This document shows, in pieces, positions 8,791 to 17,700 of a stretch of DNA of 64,000 nt (positions are counted from its first letter, which is position 1; every line of letters begins with the position of its first letter). The position numbers and the translations under genes are program-made. The stretch spans positions 3,224,001-3,288,000 of the forward strand of contig NZ_CP095043.1 of NCBI RefSeq assembly GCF_022919175.1, read 5' to 3'. The DNA is from Leucobacter rhizosphaerae (lineage in GTDB: Bacteria; Actinomycetota; Actinomycetes; Actinomycetales; Microbacteriaceae). The notes beneath the pieces are model-generated. The model was not told the origin of the DNA and did not search any database. It saw only the letters and a program-made list of their open reading frames with translations.

Positions 8791-9678
8791 ATGCACACAC
8801 CGCTCACACGAGTCGGATTCATCGGGCTCGGCGTCATGGGCGAGCCGATGGCGTCGAACATCGCGGCCTCCGGGACGTTCGACCTCGCACTCTTCGATGT
8901 CGACACCGCCCGCGCGGCGGAGCTCGCTGCGCGACTCGGGGTCTCGGCCGTCGCCGATATCGCGGGTCTTGCCGACCGGGACGTCATCGTCACGATGCTT
9001 CCGACGAGCGCGATCGTCCGCGGCGCCCTGCTCGACGACACCGGCCGACCCCGGATCCCCGCGGCACCCGGCACCGTGTTCGTCGACATGAGCTCGTCCG
9101 ATCCCCTCGAGACCGTCGAGACCGGTCGGCTCCTCGCCGAGGCGGGCTATGCGCTCGTCGATGCGCCGGTCTCGGGAGCGCGGGAGCGGGCGATGACCGG
9201 CACCCTCGCCATCATGCTCGGCGCCGACGACGACGCGGCCGCCGAGCGCGCGATCCCGGTGATCGACACGATGAGCTCGCGCATCTTCCGCACGGGCGGG
9301 CTCGGTACCGGTGACACCATGAAGGCGCTGAACAACTTCGTCGCCGCGGCCGCGTTCACCGCCGCCTCGGAGGCCCTCATCGCGGGACAGGACTTCGGGC
9401 TCGATCCCGCCGTCATGACCGAGATCTTCAACGCGTCGACCGGGCAGAGCTTCGTCACGACGCACGTGCTGCCGGATCACGTTGTCGGTGGAGCCTACGG
9501 GAGCGGGTTCGCACTCCCGCTCTTCACGAAGGACGTGCGGATCGCGCAGCGCGTGCAGCAGGCCGCGAACCGGAGCGCGCCCGTCTGCGATGCGGTGACG
9601 GGGGCGATGGGCGACGCGCTCGAGGCGCTCGGCAACGTCGACCACACCCATGCCTTCGAGTTCTGGCGGGATCGCTGA
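8791..9678 (+). CDS. Beta-hydroxyacid dehydrogenase (3-hydroxyisobutyrate / tartronate-semialdehyde reductase family)
   Basis: 295 residues, a normal length. The N-terminal Rossmann motif is GFIGLGVMGEPMASNIA. The substrate loop DAPVSGARERAMTGTLAIMLG and catalytic Lys segment GTGDTMKALNNFVAAA (Lys of MKALNN) are intact. The enzyme should oxidise or reduce a small beta-hydroxyacid/semialdehyde with NAD(P). A strong ribosome site (ggggaaagga) sits in the 27-bp gap after the CMD gene, and the next gene starts one base after its stop. The operon link to a TRAP carboxylate transporter suggests a hydroxy- or keto-acid substrate taken up by that transporter; the precise substrate is unknown. Confidence 0.85.
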   Translation: MHTPLTRVGFIGLGVMGEPMASNIAASGTFDLALFDVDTARAAELAARLGVSAVADIAGLADRDVIVTMLPTSAIVRGALLDDTGRPRIPAAPGTVFVDMSSSDPLETVETGRLLAEAGYALVDAPVSGARERAMTGTLAIMLGADDDAAAERAIPVIDTMSSRIFRTGGLGTGDTMKALNNFVAAAAFTAASEALIAGQDFGLDPAVMTEIFNASTGQSFVTTHVLPDHVVGGAYGSGFALPLFTKDVRIAQRVQQAANRSAPVCDAVTGAMGDALEALGNVDHTHAFEFWRDR

Positions 9679-9679
9679 C

Positions 9680-10267
9680 ATGTCCACGTCACCTGTTCCC
9701 GACTCCACGGCGCTCGCCGCCGGGGCACCTGGCACCGCGGCCGCCGCGACCGGCATCGACCGGGCGCTGCAGCGCCTGAGCGCCGGACTCGGTGTGCTCG
9801 CCGCGAGTGCGCTCGTCGTGCTGATGCTCGCCACGGTCGTCGACGTGCTCGTCCGCTGGATCTCGCGGTCCAGTGTGCCCGGCATGATCGAGGTCGCTGA
9901 GACCGCGCTCGTCACCTCGGTGTTCCTCGGCCTCGCCTGGACCTCGATGCAGGGCGGCCACGTGGCCGTCACCATCGTCACCGACCGGCTCCGCCCGCGG
10001 ATGGCGCGGATCGTCTCCTCGCTGATCTGGCTGCTGAACGCCGGCATGCTCGCCTGGATGACGGTCGCCTCCGTGCTGCGCGCGATCCAGTCGACGACCC
10101 TCAACGAGACACGGTTCGGGCTCGTGCAGTGGTCGGTCTGGCCGCTGCGCTGGATCATCGCGGTCGGCCTGCTCCTCTGGACGGTCGTCGCGATCGTGAA
10201 CCTGGTCCGCGTGCTCGGCGGCCGAACCGCCTACGGCGAAGACACGGAGGTCATCGCAGATGTGTAA
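9680..10267 (+). CDS. dctQ: TRAP transporter small permease subunit (DctQ)
   Basis: 195 residues from the ATG at 9680, one base after the preceding stop. Four hydrophobic helices follow the DctQ pattern: LGVLAASALVVLMLATVVDVLVRWI (the VDVxxRW motif near helix 1), ETALVTSVFLGLAWTSMQGGHVAVTIV (the HVxV motif), then two more helices. It pairs with DctM to form the membrane complex of a sodium-driven tripartite transporter. The N-terminal 30 residues are Ala/Thr-rich and unlike the family core. It lies between the dehydrogenase and dctM, all co-directional. Confidence 0.85.
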   Translation: MSTSPVPDSTALAAGAPGTAAAATGIDRALQRLSAGLGVLAASALVVLMLATVVDVLVRWISRSSVPGMIEVAETALVTSVFLGLAWTSMQGGHVAVTIVTDRLRPRMARIVSSLIWLLNAGMLAWMTVASVLRAIQSTTLNETRFGLVQWSVWPLRWIIAVGLLLWTVVAIVNLVRVLGGRTAYGEDTEVIADV

Positions 10268-10300
10268 TTCCCCGCACACCATTGTGAAAGGACGCACCCC

Positions 10301-11812
10301 ATGCTGATCTCGATGATCGTGCTGACGATCGTGGTGCTGCTGATCGTGCTGCTGATGCTCCGGATGCCAGTGGCGCTCTCGCTCGCGCTCTCGGGGGCTC
10401 TGGGTCTCGGGATCCTGCAGGGCACCAACTACGCCACCAACGTGCTCGGCTCGGTGCCGTTCACCGCCACAGCGAGTTTCTCGCTCACCATCATCCCGAT
10501 GTTCATCCTCATGGGCATGCTCGCCATGCGGGCGCGCATCGCGGAGCACGTCTTCGCTATCGCCAACCACGTCGTGAGTCGGTTCCCGGGCGGGCTCGGC
10601 GTCGCCACCGTGATGGCGTGCGCGGGCTTCTCCGCGGTCTCCGGATCGAGCATCGGCACGGCCGCGACGATGTCGAAACTGTCCGTCGGGCAGATGCGCG
10701 CGTACGGCTACCCGGCCGCGCTGGCCACCGGCATCGTCGCGATCGCTGGCACGCTCGGGGTCGTGATCCCGCCGAGCACGTTCCTCGTGCTCTACGCGAT
10801 CATGACGGGCGAATCGGTCGCGCAGATCCTGGCCGCGGGCATCATCCCGGGGATCCTATCGGCGCTCGGCTACATCGTCTACATCCTCGTCGTGGGGCAC
10901 CGGCAGATCGTGCGGCCGGAGACGACGCTGCCCGAGGTCGTCTCGGTGGCGCACGCGGACGCCGCGGTGCGGGCAGGGTCGCGCGAGGCCGCGGCAACCG
11001 GCGCGACGTCAGGGGCGGGGTCGGCGGGATCGGGGTCCGGGTCGGGATCGGGATCCTTCGGCGCCGCACCCGCCACGGTGCTCCCGAACACCCCGAACAC
11101 CACCGCGGTGAAGCAGGCCTACGGGCGCACGGTGCGGAATCTGCCCTGGCGCGGGCTGTTCCGTCTCGGGATCATCTTCCTGATCATCCTCGGCGGGATG
11201 TTCTCGGGGGTCTTCACCTCGACCGAGTCGGCCGCGATCGCGGCGTTCGTCGCGCTGCTGATCCTGCTCTGGGAGTTCCGGCGCGACGGCTGGAACACGA
11301 TGTGGTTCAACGTGAAGGGCGCCCTGCTCGACACCGCGCAGACCACCTCGATGGTGTTCATGATCCTCGTCGGGTCGAGTGTGTTCTCGACGTTCCTGAT
11401 CGCGGCGCACGTGCCCGACACCGTGACCACCTGGGTCGCCGGGCTCGACATCCCGCCGTTGCTCACCATCGGGCTGCTCCTCCTACTGCTCCTGCCGCTC
11501 GGCACGGCCCTCGACGAGATCTCCGTGCTGATCATCACGATCCCCATCATCTACCCGATTGCGATGGAACTCGGCTTCGACGGCATCTGGCTGGGGCTGA
11601 TGATCGTGAAGCTCACGGCCATCGGCATGGTGACTCCACCGGTCGGCATGACGTGTTTCGTCGTATCCGGAACAACGGGGGTGCCCACGGAGACGGTCTT
11701 CAAGGGGGTGCTGCCGCTCATGCTGATGGACCTCGCCGTCTCGGCGGTGCTGTTCTTCGTTCCGGCGATCACGCTCTTCCTGCCCTCGCTCGTCGCCCAG
11801 AGCGCGGGCTGA
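10301..11812 (+). CDS. dctM: TRAP transporter large permease subunit (DctM)
   Basis: 503 residues, about 60-70 longer than most DctM proteins. Family motifs are present: the N-terminal membrane anchor with LRMPVALSLALSGALGL, FSAVSGSSIGTAATM, GTLGVVIPPSTFLVLYAIMTGESVAQILAAGIIPG, and the C-terminal LTAIGMVTPPVGMTCFVVSG. It is the ion-coupled transport subunit. The extra length comes from an insertion at about residues 205-262, between transmembrane blocks. The insertion contains a Gly/Ser repeat (about 239-252) and Thr/Pro-rich sequence, probably a cytoplasmic or periplasmic loop. The start ATG at 10301 follows gaaagga. Confidence 0.88.
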   Translation: MLISMIVLTIVVLLIVLLMLRMPVALSLALSGALGLGILQGTNYATNVLGSVPFTATASFSLTIIPMFILMGMLAMRARIAEHVFAIANHVVSRFPGGLGVATVMACAGFSAVSGSSIGTAATMSKLSVGQMRAYGYPAALATGIVAIAGTLGVVIPPSTFLVLYAIMTGESVAQILAAGIIPGILSALGYIVYILVVGHRQIVRPETTLPEVVSVAHADAAVRAGSREAAATGATSGAGSAGSGSGSGSGSFGAAPATVLPNTPNTTAVKQAYGRTVRNLPWRGLFRLGIIFLIILGGMFSGVFTSTESAAIAAFVALLILLWEFRRDGWNTMWFNVKGALLDTAQTTSMVFMILVGSSVFSTFLIAAHVPDTVTTWVAGLDIPPLLTIGLLLLLLLPLGTALDEISVLIITIPIIYPIAMELGFDGIWLGLMIVKLTAIGMVTPPVGMTCFVVSGTTGVPTETVFKGVLPLMLMDLAVSAVLFFVPAITLFLPSLVAQSAG

Positions 11813-11815
11813 CCG

Positions 11816-11845
11816 GCGGCGTCCGCGCTCGTGCGCGAACGCCGC
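11816..11845 (+). other. Intra-operon hairpin between dctM and dctP
   Basis: Outer arms gcggcgt/acgccgc enclose an inner stem gcgc-tcgt-gcgc. No T-run follows. It begins 4 nt after the dctM stop, in the only long gap (158 bp) of the operon. It could protect the 3' end of the upstream message or partially stop transcription, letting the binding-protein gene be expressed at a different level. Confidence 0.45.
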
Positions 11846-11970
11846 ACCAGCGTGCGCCGTTCAGCAACCTCGGGCGACCCGCACCACCCAAGAATGAAAT
11901 CACCCCGCCGTTCCGATCGGCGCCTGGCGGCCCCGGATCCCCGGCGGCGGGACACCACGAAAGGACAACG

Positions 11971-13137
11971 ATGTTCTCATCACCCACACACACCCGGCGG
12001 ATCGGCCGCCTGAGCGCCGCGGCCGCGATGATGGCGGTCGCGGGCCTCGCCCTCGCGGGATGCTCCGGCATCACCAACGCCGGCGGCGGCTCGGGCGACG
12101 GCTCCGGCGGCGGTTCGGGGGAGACGGTGACGTTCACCCTCGCAACGGGTGCCCAGGCCGACACCCCGAACGCCGCCGTGCAGGAGTGGTTCATGGATCG
12201 GGTCGAAGAGGTGACCGAGGGACGGATCACCTTCGAGCGCACCGCAACCGAGGCGCTGTGCAAGGCGGCGGAGGTCGCCGACTGCGTGCGCGACGGACGC
12301 GCGCAGATCGGGGTCACGGTCCCGGACTACACCCCGCAGTACTTCCCCTCGACCAGCATGGTCAGCATCCCGTTCCTGAGTCAGAACGCGCAGGCGGCGA
12401 TGCAGTCGATCTACGATCTCCACAACGACTACGAGCCGGCCGTGGAGATCATGGAGCGCAACGGGCTGCACCACGTCGCGACGTGGCCGGTCGGTCGATT
12501 CCTCCTGGGCGGCCACGACCCCATCGAGAGCACGGAGCAGTTCTCCGGGGCTCAGGTGCGGGTGTCGGGGCCGATCATCCAGCAGGCGATCGGCGATGCC
12601 GGGGCGAACATCGTGGCGATCACCGCACCCGAGACCTACGAGGCGGTGGAGCGCGGGGTGGTGTCGAACGTCGGGGGAGCCATCGACTTCCCGGTGAACT
12701 ACAAGCTCATGGAGCTGCTGCCCGCCTGGACCGACCCCGGGATCGGACAGTACTCGACCTTCGGCATGTGGGTGAACGCCGAGGCGTACAACGGGTTGCC
12801 GGATGACCTGCGCGAGCAGTTCGATCAGGTGGCGGAGGAGCTCAACACCGGTGCCGGGATCGAGGCGTTCAACGAGGTGGCCGCGGGCCAGTGCCAGCAG
12901 ATGCTCGACTCGCCGTCGGTGGACTCGCTCTCCGCGTGGTCGGACGACGCGACGCAGGCGTGGAAGGACGCGCTCGGCGAATCGGGGCAGCAGATGTGGA
13001 TCGACCTCGCGACCGAGCAGGGGCTGCAGGACGCGGAAGGGGTGCTCGACGAGTACATCGCCGGACTCGAGCAGTACGACGACGTCGCCTACGACGACGC
13101 GACGAGCGCCTGCGTGGCCTCGTTCGCGGACCGCTAG
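11971..13137 (+). CDS. dctP: TRAP transporter solute-binding lipoprotein (DctP)
   Basis: 388 residues from the ATG at 11971 (aaaggacaacg upstream); the frame upstream of it overlaps dctM and is not real. The N-terminus is a lipoprotein signal, with lipobox LALAGC placing the acylated Cys near residue 30, then a Gly/Ser tether, as expected for a Gram-positive-type binding protein. The mature domain shows the DctP pattern: AVQEWFMDRVEEVTEGRITFE, then GAQVRVSGP with the conserved Arg that usually salt-bridges a substrate carboxylate. Three Cys in the mature part are unusual for the family. It is last in the operon, whereas P-Q-M order is more common. Confidence 0.88.
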   Translation: MFSSPTHTRRIGRLSAAAAMMAVAGLALAGCSGITNAGGGSGDGSGGGSGETVTFTLATGAQADTPNAAVQEWFMDRVEEVTEGRITFERTATEALCKAAEVADCVRDGRAQIGVTVPDYTPQYFPSTSMVSIPFLSQNAQAAMQSIYDLHNDYEPAVEIMERNGLHHVATWPVGRFLLGGHDPIESTEQFSGAQVRVSGPIIQQAIGDAGANIVAITAPETYEAVERGVVSNVGGAIDFPVNYKLMELLPAWTDPGIGQYSTFGMWVNAEAYNGLPDDLREQFDQVAEELNTGAGIEAFNEVAAGQCQQMLDSPSVDSLSAWSDDATQAWKDALGESGQQMWIDLATEQGLQDAEGVLDEYIAGLEQYDDVAYDDATSACVASFADR

Positions 13138-13179
13138 GCCCTCGCTTGGGGCGCGCCGGCCACAGCCCCCCTCCCATCG

Positions 13180-13231
13180 AGTGAACGCAAGTGCACCGTG
13201 TGATCGTCCGCACGGTGCACTTGCGTTCACT
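13180..13231. terminator. Perfect 21-bp inverted repeat between convergent genes
   Basis: Left arm 13180-13200 and right arm 13211-13231 are perfect complements around a 10-nt loop (tgatcgtccg). It lies between the stop of dctP (13137) and the stop of the HtaA gene (13227), which ends inside the right arm. The position suits a bidirectional, Rho-independent-like terminator, but no T-run follows on either strand. The arm sequence (gtgaacgca...gcacc) recurs as a half-site at 5106-5122, suggesting a dispersed palindromic repeat. Confidence 0.6.
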
Positions 13232-13748
13232 TGTGAGTGGGGTGCGCGGGGGTGGGCGGTGTGTCGACGATCTCGAAGTCGTCGAGCGGGGTGCCCTCCA
13301 CGTAGGGGCCGAAGAAGAGGTCCGCGCCGTCCGCCGTGAGCGCGAGGCCGGATCCGATGCACTGCTGGCCCGATGGATGGAACGCCGCGATCGTGGCGAG
13401 GTCGACACGTGCGTCCGGGTCGTAGGGGTCCCGGATCGAGAGCACCCACCCTCCGGCGCGCGGTTCGACCGCGGGGTCGGCGATCCGGAGGTCGAGCACC
13501 CCGCCGTGACCGAGAAATCGCACGGTGCCGCGGAAGCGCCGGCTCCCGGTCGTGTGCGCGCTCGCCGCGGGAACACCCGCTCCTGCACTGGTTCCCGCAC
13601 CCGCATCGCCGCTCGGCGCCGCAGCGAGCGGGAACACCGCGCCAGACTCCTGCAGCTCCGCACCCGCCTCCGCGGTCACCGAGCCGTCGGCCATCGCGCG
13701 GATGTACCCGAGGAACGACGCCTTGATGCCCCAGTGCAGCGCGCTCAC
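13227..13748 (-). CDS. Stand-alone HtaA-type haem-binding domain protein, predicted cytoplasmic
   Basis: 173 residues covering one HtaA domain (PF04213): ALHWGIKASFLGYIRAMADGSV at residues 3-24, then FRGTVRFLGHGGVLDLRIADP. The conserved Tyr (GYI) and His (LGHGG), which bind haem in corynebacterial HtaA, are both present. HtaA proteins are normally secreted or membrane-anchored. This one starts directly with the domain (GTG at 13748) and has no signal peptide or transmembrane segment. The GTG overlaps the stop of the LysR gene by 4 bp, so the two are translationally coupled. Next to a P450 operon, a role in haem delivery, storage or sensing for that enzyme is a reasonable inference, not proven. 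Confidence 0.8.
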   Translation of the reverse strand: MSALHWGIKASFLGYIRAMADGSVTAEAGAELQESGAVFPLAAAPSGDAGAGTSAGAGVPAASAHTTGSRRFRGTVRFLGHGGVLDLRIADPAVEPRAGGWVLSIRDPYDPDARVDLATIAAFHPSGQQCIGSGLALTADGADLFFGPYVEGTPLDDFEIVDTPPTPAHPTHK

Positions 13749-14668
13749 GCGGCTCCCGGCCAGGCGATCGATCCGGCGAACTCGATGAGCGCGGAGACCC
13801 GATCCGGCGTCTCGGACGACGACGACCAGACGACGTCGATGCCCACGGGCGCGACCGGCGGCGAGATCTCGCGCGTCACGACCGGAGTGCCCTCGTAACT
13901 CCGATCATTCGCGACCCGCTGCACGAGCACGCCGTACCCGAGCCCGCGCCCCACGAGCGTGCGCACCGCCTCGAAGTTCGCGGTACGGTGCCGGATCCTC
14001 GGGGTCAGGCCCCGGTCGGCGAACATGGACAGGGTGTGCTCGCTCGACGGCGGGGCGTCGAAGAGGATCAGGTCGTCGTCGACGAGTTCCTGCAGCTCGA
14101 TGGTCCCGTGCGCAGCGAGCCGGTGGTCGGCGGGCAGGAGCACGTGCGCGGGCACCTCGTAGAGCCGCCGACGCAGCGGTGCGCCCGGTACCAGCGTGCT
14201 GTAGACGAACGCGAGATCCACCTCGCCGGACTCGATCCTCCCGCGCAGCTGATCGTGCGTCACCTCGGAGATCTCCAGTTGCACGAGCGGGTGCGCGCCG
14301 CCGAACTCCGCGAGCAGCGGGGGCAGGATCACGGGCGCGAGTGTGGGGTAGCAGGCGATGGTGATCGGCCCCGCGAGCTCACCCGCGGGCGCCTGCACGC
14401 CCGCAGCGAGCGCGGTGGCCGACTCCAGAAGACGCCGCGCCTGCGCGAGGATCGCCTTGCCGCTGCTCGTGAGGGTGAGGCCGTGCGCGCGTCGGCGCAC
14501 GGTCAGGGGGGTGCCGAGGGCGCGATCCAGCTCGGAGAGCGCCTCCGACAGCGCGGACGGCGACACGTGCAGCGCTGCGGCGGCCGCCGCGATGCTCCCC
14601 GCGTCGGCCGCCGCGACGAGATACGACAGCTGACGCAACGTGTAATCGGGTGCGCGCGTGTGAGACAT
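13745..14668 (-). CDS. LysR-family transcriptional regulator
   Basis: 307 residues, typical length. The N-terminal winged helix is TLRQLSYLVAAADAGSIAAAAAALHVSPSALSEALSELDRALG, followed by the linker helix and a substrate-binding-protein-like effector domain (PITIACYPTLAPVILPPLLAEF). It is divergent from the P450 fusion with 106 bp between start codons, the classical LysR position, so it is expected to control that operon and itself. A 10-bp direct repeat, catactcgga, occurs at 14666-14675 (over its own start codon) and 14730-14739. The HtaA-domain gene is coupled to its 3' end. Confidence 0.9.
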   Translation of the reverse strand: MSHTRAPDYTLRQLSYLVAAADAGSIAAAAAALHVSPSALSEALSELDRALGTPLTVRRRAHGLTLTSSGKAILAQARRLLESATALAAGVQAPAGELAGPITIACYPTLAPVILPPLLAEFGGAHPLVQLEISEVTHDQLRGRIESGEVDLAFVYSTLVPGAPLRRRLYEVPAHVLLPADHRLAAHGTIELQELVDDDLILFDAPPSSEHTLSMFADRGLTPRIRHRTANFEAVRTLVGRGLGYGVLVQRVANDRSYEGTPVVTREISPPVAPVGIDVVWSSSSETPDRVSALIEFAGSIAWPGAA

Positions 14669-14739
14669 ACTCGGATCTTCCGTTCTCTTTGATCGACAAT
14701 CCCCGCTTTTGCCGATGTGTTGGGACGATCATACTCGGA
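14666..14739. promoter_or_regulatory. Divergent promoter region with 10-bp direct repeat
   Basis: The repeat catactcgga appears at 14666-14675 and 14730-14739, 64 bp apart, bracketing the lysR-P450 intergenic region. The spacing is about six helical turns, so both copies face the same side of the DNA. The first copy overlaps the lysR start codon, as expected for an autorepression site. I do not see a convincing -35/-10 pair. Confidence 0.4.
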
Positions 14740-14774
14740 AGGGAGCGCTGTGCACTCGAGGATGAGGAGACATC

Positions 14775-17700
14775 ATGGCCGCACGACCCGCACCCGTCGC
14801 CGACTGGGTGACCATCGCCGAACTGCATCGCGATCCGTTCCCGATCTACGAGCGTCTTCGCGCCGAGGGCGGCGTGCACTGGGTGCCGGCCGTCGGGCGC
14901 TACCTCATCACGAGCTACGCCGCCGTGCACGAGACCGAGCTCGACCAGGAGATCTACTCCGCGAACGAGGAGGGGTCCCTCCAGATTCGGGCGATGGGAC
15001 ACTCGATGCTGCGGCGGGACGATCCCGAGCACTACGTCGAGCGTCGCGCCTGGCAGCCCGCGCTGCGCCCCGGCATCGTGAAGCGCACGTGGACCGGGGT
15101 CTTCGAGCGCAACGCCGACCGGTACCTCTCGGAGCTCGCCGAGAAGGGACCCGGGGCCGATCTCATCTGGGACTTCGCCGCTCCCTACGCCGCCGAGAAC
15201 CTGCGGCAACTGCTCGGTCTGCACAACGCCGATCAGTCGGACCTGCAGCGCTGGTCGCAGACCATGATCGACGCGACCGGCAACTACGCGGACGACCCCG
15301 AGGTGTGGGCGCTCGGCAAGGCGTCGTTCGACGAGGTCGACATCGCGCTCGACGAGATGCTGGCCTGGCACGCCGCGCACCTCGACGACAACCCGACACT
15401 CATCGCGCAGCTCCTCCGCGCCCCGGGTGAGACGATGCCGCTCGAACGGATCCGCGCGAACATGAAGATGTCGATCGGGGGCGGCCTCAACGAGCCCCGC
15501 GATGCCATCGGGGTGGCGGCCTGGGCGCTGCTGAGCCACCCGGAGCAGCGGGACGCCGTGCTCGCGGACGCGGGTCTGTGGCCCGCCGTGTTCGAGGAGA
15601 CGATCCGGTGGGTCGCCCCGATCGGGCTCTACTCGCGCCAGGTGACGCGGGACACCGAGCTCGCGGGTGTGCACCTCCCTGCCGGTGCGCGTCTCGGGAT
15701 CTGCATCCTCTCGGCCAACCGCGACGAGCGTATCTGGCCGGACCCGGACCGCTTCGACATCCACCGCGAGGTCGCCCCGCACCTGGCCTTCGGCAAGGGA
15801 GTGCACGTCTGCCTCGGCGCCTGGGTGGCGAAGGCCGAGGTCGCCGCGGTCGGGCTCCCCGAGCTCTTCGGGCGCTTCTCCGGGCTCGCGTTGCGGGAGC
15901 AGGATCCCGCGGAGATCGCGGGGTGGGTGTTCCGCGGCATGACGAAGCTCCCGGTCACCTGGGACGCGGTCACGGCCGGCTCGGCACCGCGGGCGGCCGC
16001 CGCGGTCGAGGCCGCACCGGAGCGCGCAGCGCGCATCACGATCGTGGGCGCGGGGCCTTCGGGATGCTTCACCGCCCAGGCGGTGCGGCGGGCGCTGCCG
16101 AACGCCCGGATCGACCTCATCGACGAGCAGCCGGTTCCGTTTGGTCTCGTGCGCTACGGCGTCGCCGCCGATCACCAGGGCACCAAGTCGGTCGCGCGGC
16201 AATTCGAGCGCGTGTTCGACGACCCCGACGTGCGCTTCCACGGCAATGTGCGGGTCGCCGCCGACGGCTCAGGAGACGCCACTCTGGAGCAGCTCGCCGC
16301 GTGCAGTGACGCGGTGGTGGTGGCAACCGGGCTCGCGGGTGACCGGGTGCCCGAGATCCCCGGCATCGACACGCCGGGCGTGCGCTGCGCCGGAGAGCTG
16401 ACGCGCCGGCTGAACGGACACCCCGATGCCCCGCCCGCCGAGCCGCTCGGCCGCTCCGCCGCGATCATCGGCCACGGCAACGTGGCGATGGACCTCGCGC
16501 GCCTGACGGCGAGACGAGACTTCACGGGCAGCGACATCGATGACGCCGCGCACGAGCGGTTGGCGCAGGGGCTCCGCGAACTCCACCTCATCGGGCGGAG
16601 CGCTCCCGACGAGGCGAAGTTCGACCCGGTCATGGTGCGGGAGCTCGCGTCATTGCCGGGCGTCGCCCACACGGTGCACGGCGTCGATTTCGGCGCCGCC
16701 CCGGTCGGCAAGCACGCCCGGCTCGACGCGATCCGGGATCTTGCCGAGCAGCCCGATCCGGCATCGCCGACGCTGCGGGTGGAGTGGTGGTTCGGGGCCC
16801 GACCGGTCGAGGTGCTCGGCGGCGATAGCGTCACCGGGGTGCGGATCGCGACCGCCGACGGGGAGCGGACCCTCGGGGTCGACGCGGTGATCACGGCGAC
16901 CGGCTTCGCGGCCACGGCTGCGCAGGTGGCGGCGATCCCGGTCGCGGCGGGCGCGCACCCCGACGGCCGCGCCGGCGACCGGCGCTACACCGCGGGATGG
17001 CTGCGCCGCGGACCGCGGGGAACGATCCCGGATCAGCGCGACGACGCCAGGCAGCTGGCGCGCCTCATCGCCGAGGAACTGGCGCCGACGCTGCGGGGCA
17101 CGGCCGACCCCGGCGGGTTCACGCCGCCCGCGCACGCCGTCGACTTCACCGGCTGGCGGCGCATCGACGTGCTCGAACGCCTCGGAGCCGCCCCGGGCCG
17201 CGTGCGCGCCAAACTGCCGAGCCGCGCGGAGCAGGTCGCGGCGGCAGGCCGCACGGACCTGGAGCTGCCGCCCGCACCCGCGCACCGTGGCAGCGCGCAC
17301 GCCTGGGAACGGCCGGTCACGATCCTCTTCGCCACCGAGTCGGGCGGCGCCGAGCTCGCGTCCGAGGACCTGCGGCGCCAGTTCGCTCCGGGTGCCGACG
17401 TCCGGGTGCTCGACGCGTCCGAGACGGAACCGCACGACCTCGATCCCGACCGCCTGCACCTCGTGCTCTGCTCGACGTACGGCGACGGAGAGCTGCCGAC
17501 GGGCGCGCGAGCGCTGCACGCGGCGCTTCTCAAGAGCGAACTGGACCTCGCCGGCCTTGCATATGCCGTCTTCGGCATGGGCGATCGCAGCTACGCCCAC
17601 ACCTACTCCCGCGGCAGCGAGCTGCTCGACGCGGCGCTCGCCGAGCGCGGCGCTCAGCGGGTCGGGGAGTACGGCCGTCACGACGCCGGCGGCTCGACGG

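Noticed and set aside
8197..10158. 653-residue minus-strand frame across the CMD, dehydrogenase and dctQ genes
   Set aside because: No domain; opposite strand has three recognised genes with ribosome sites.
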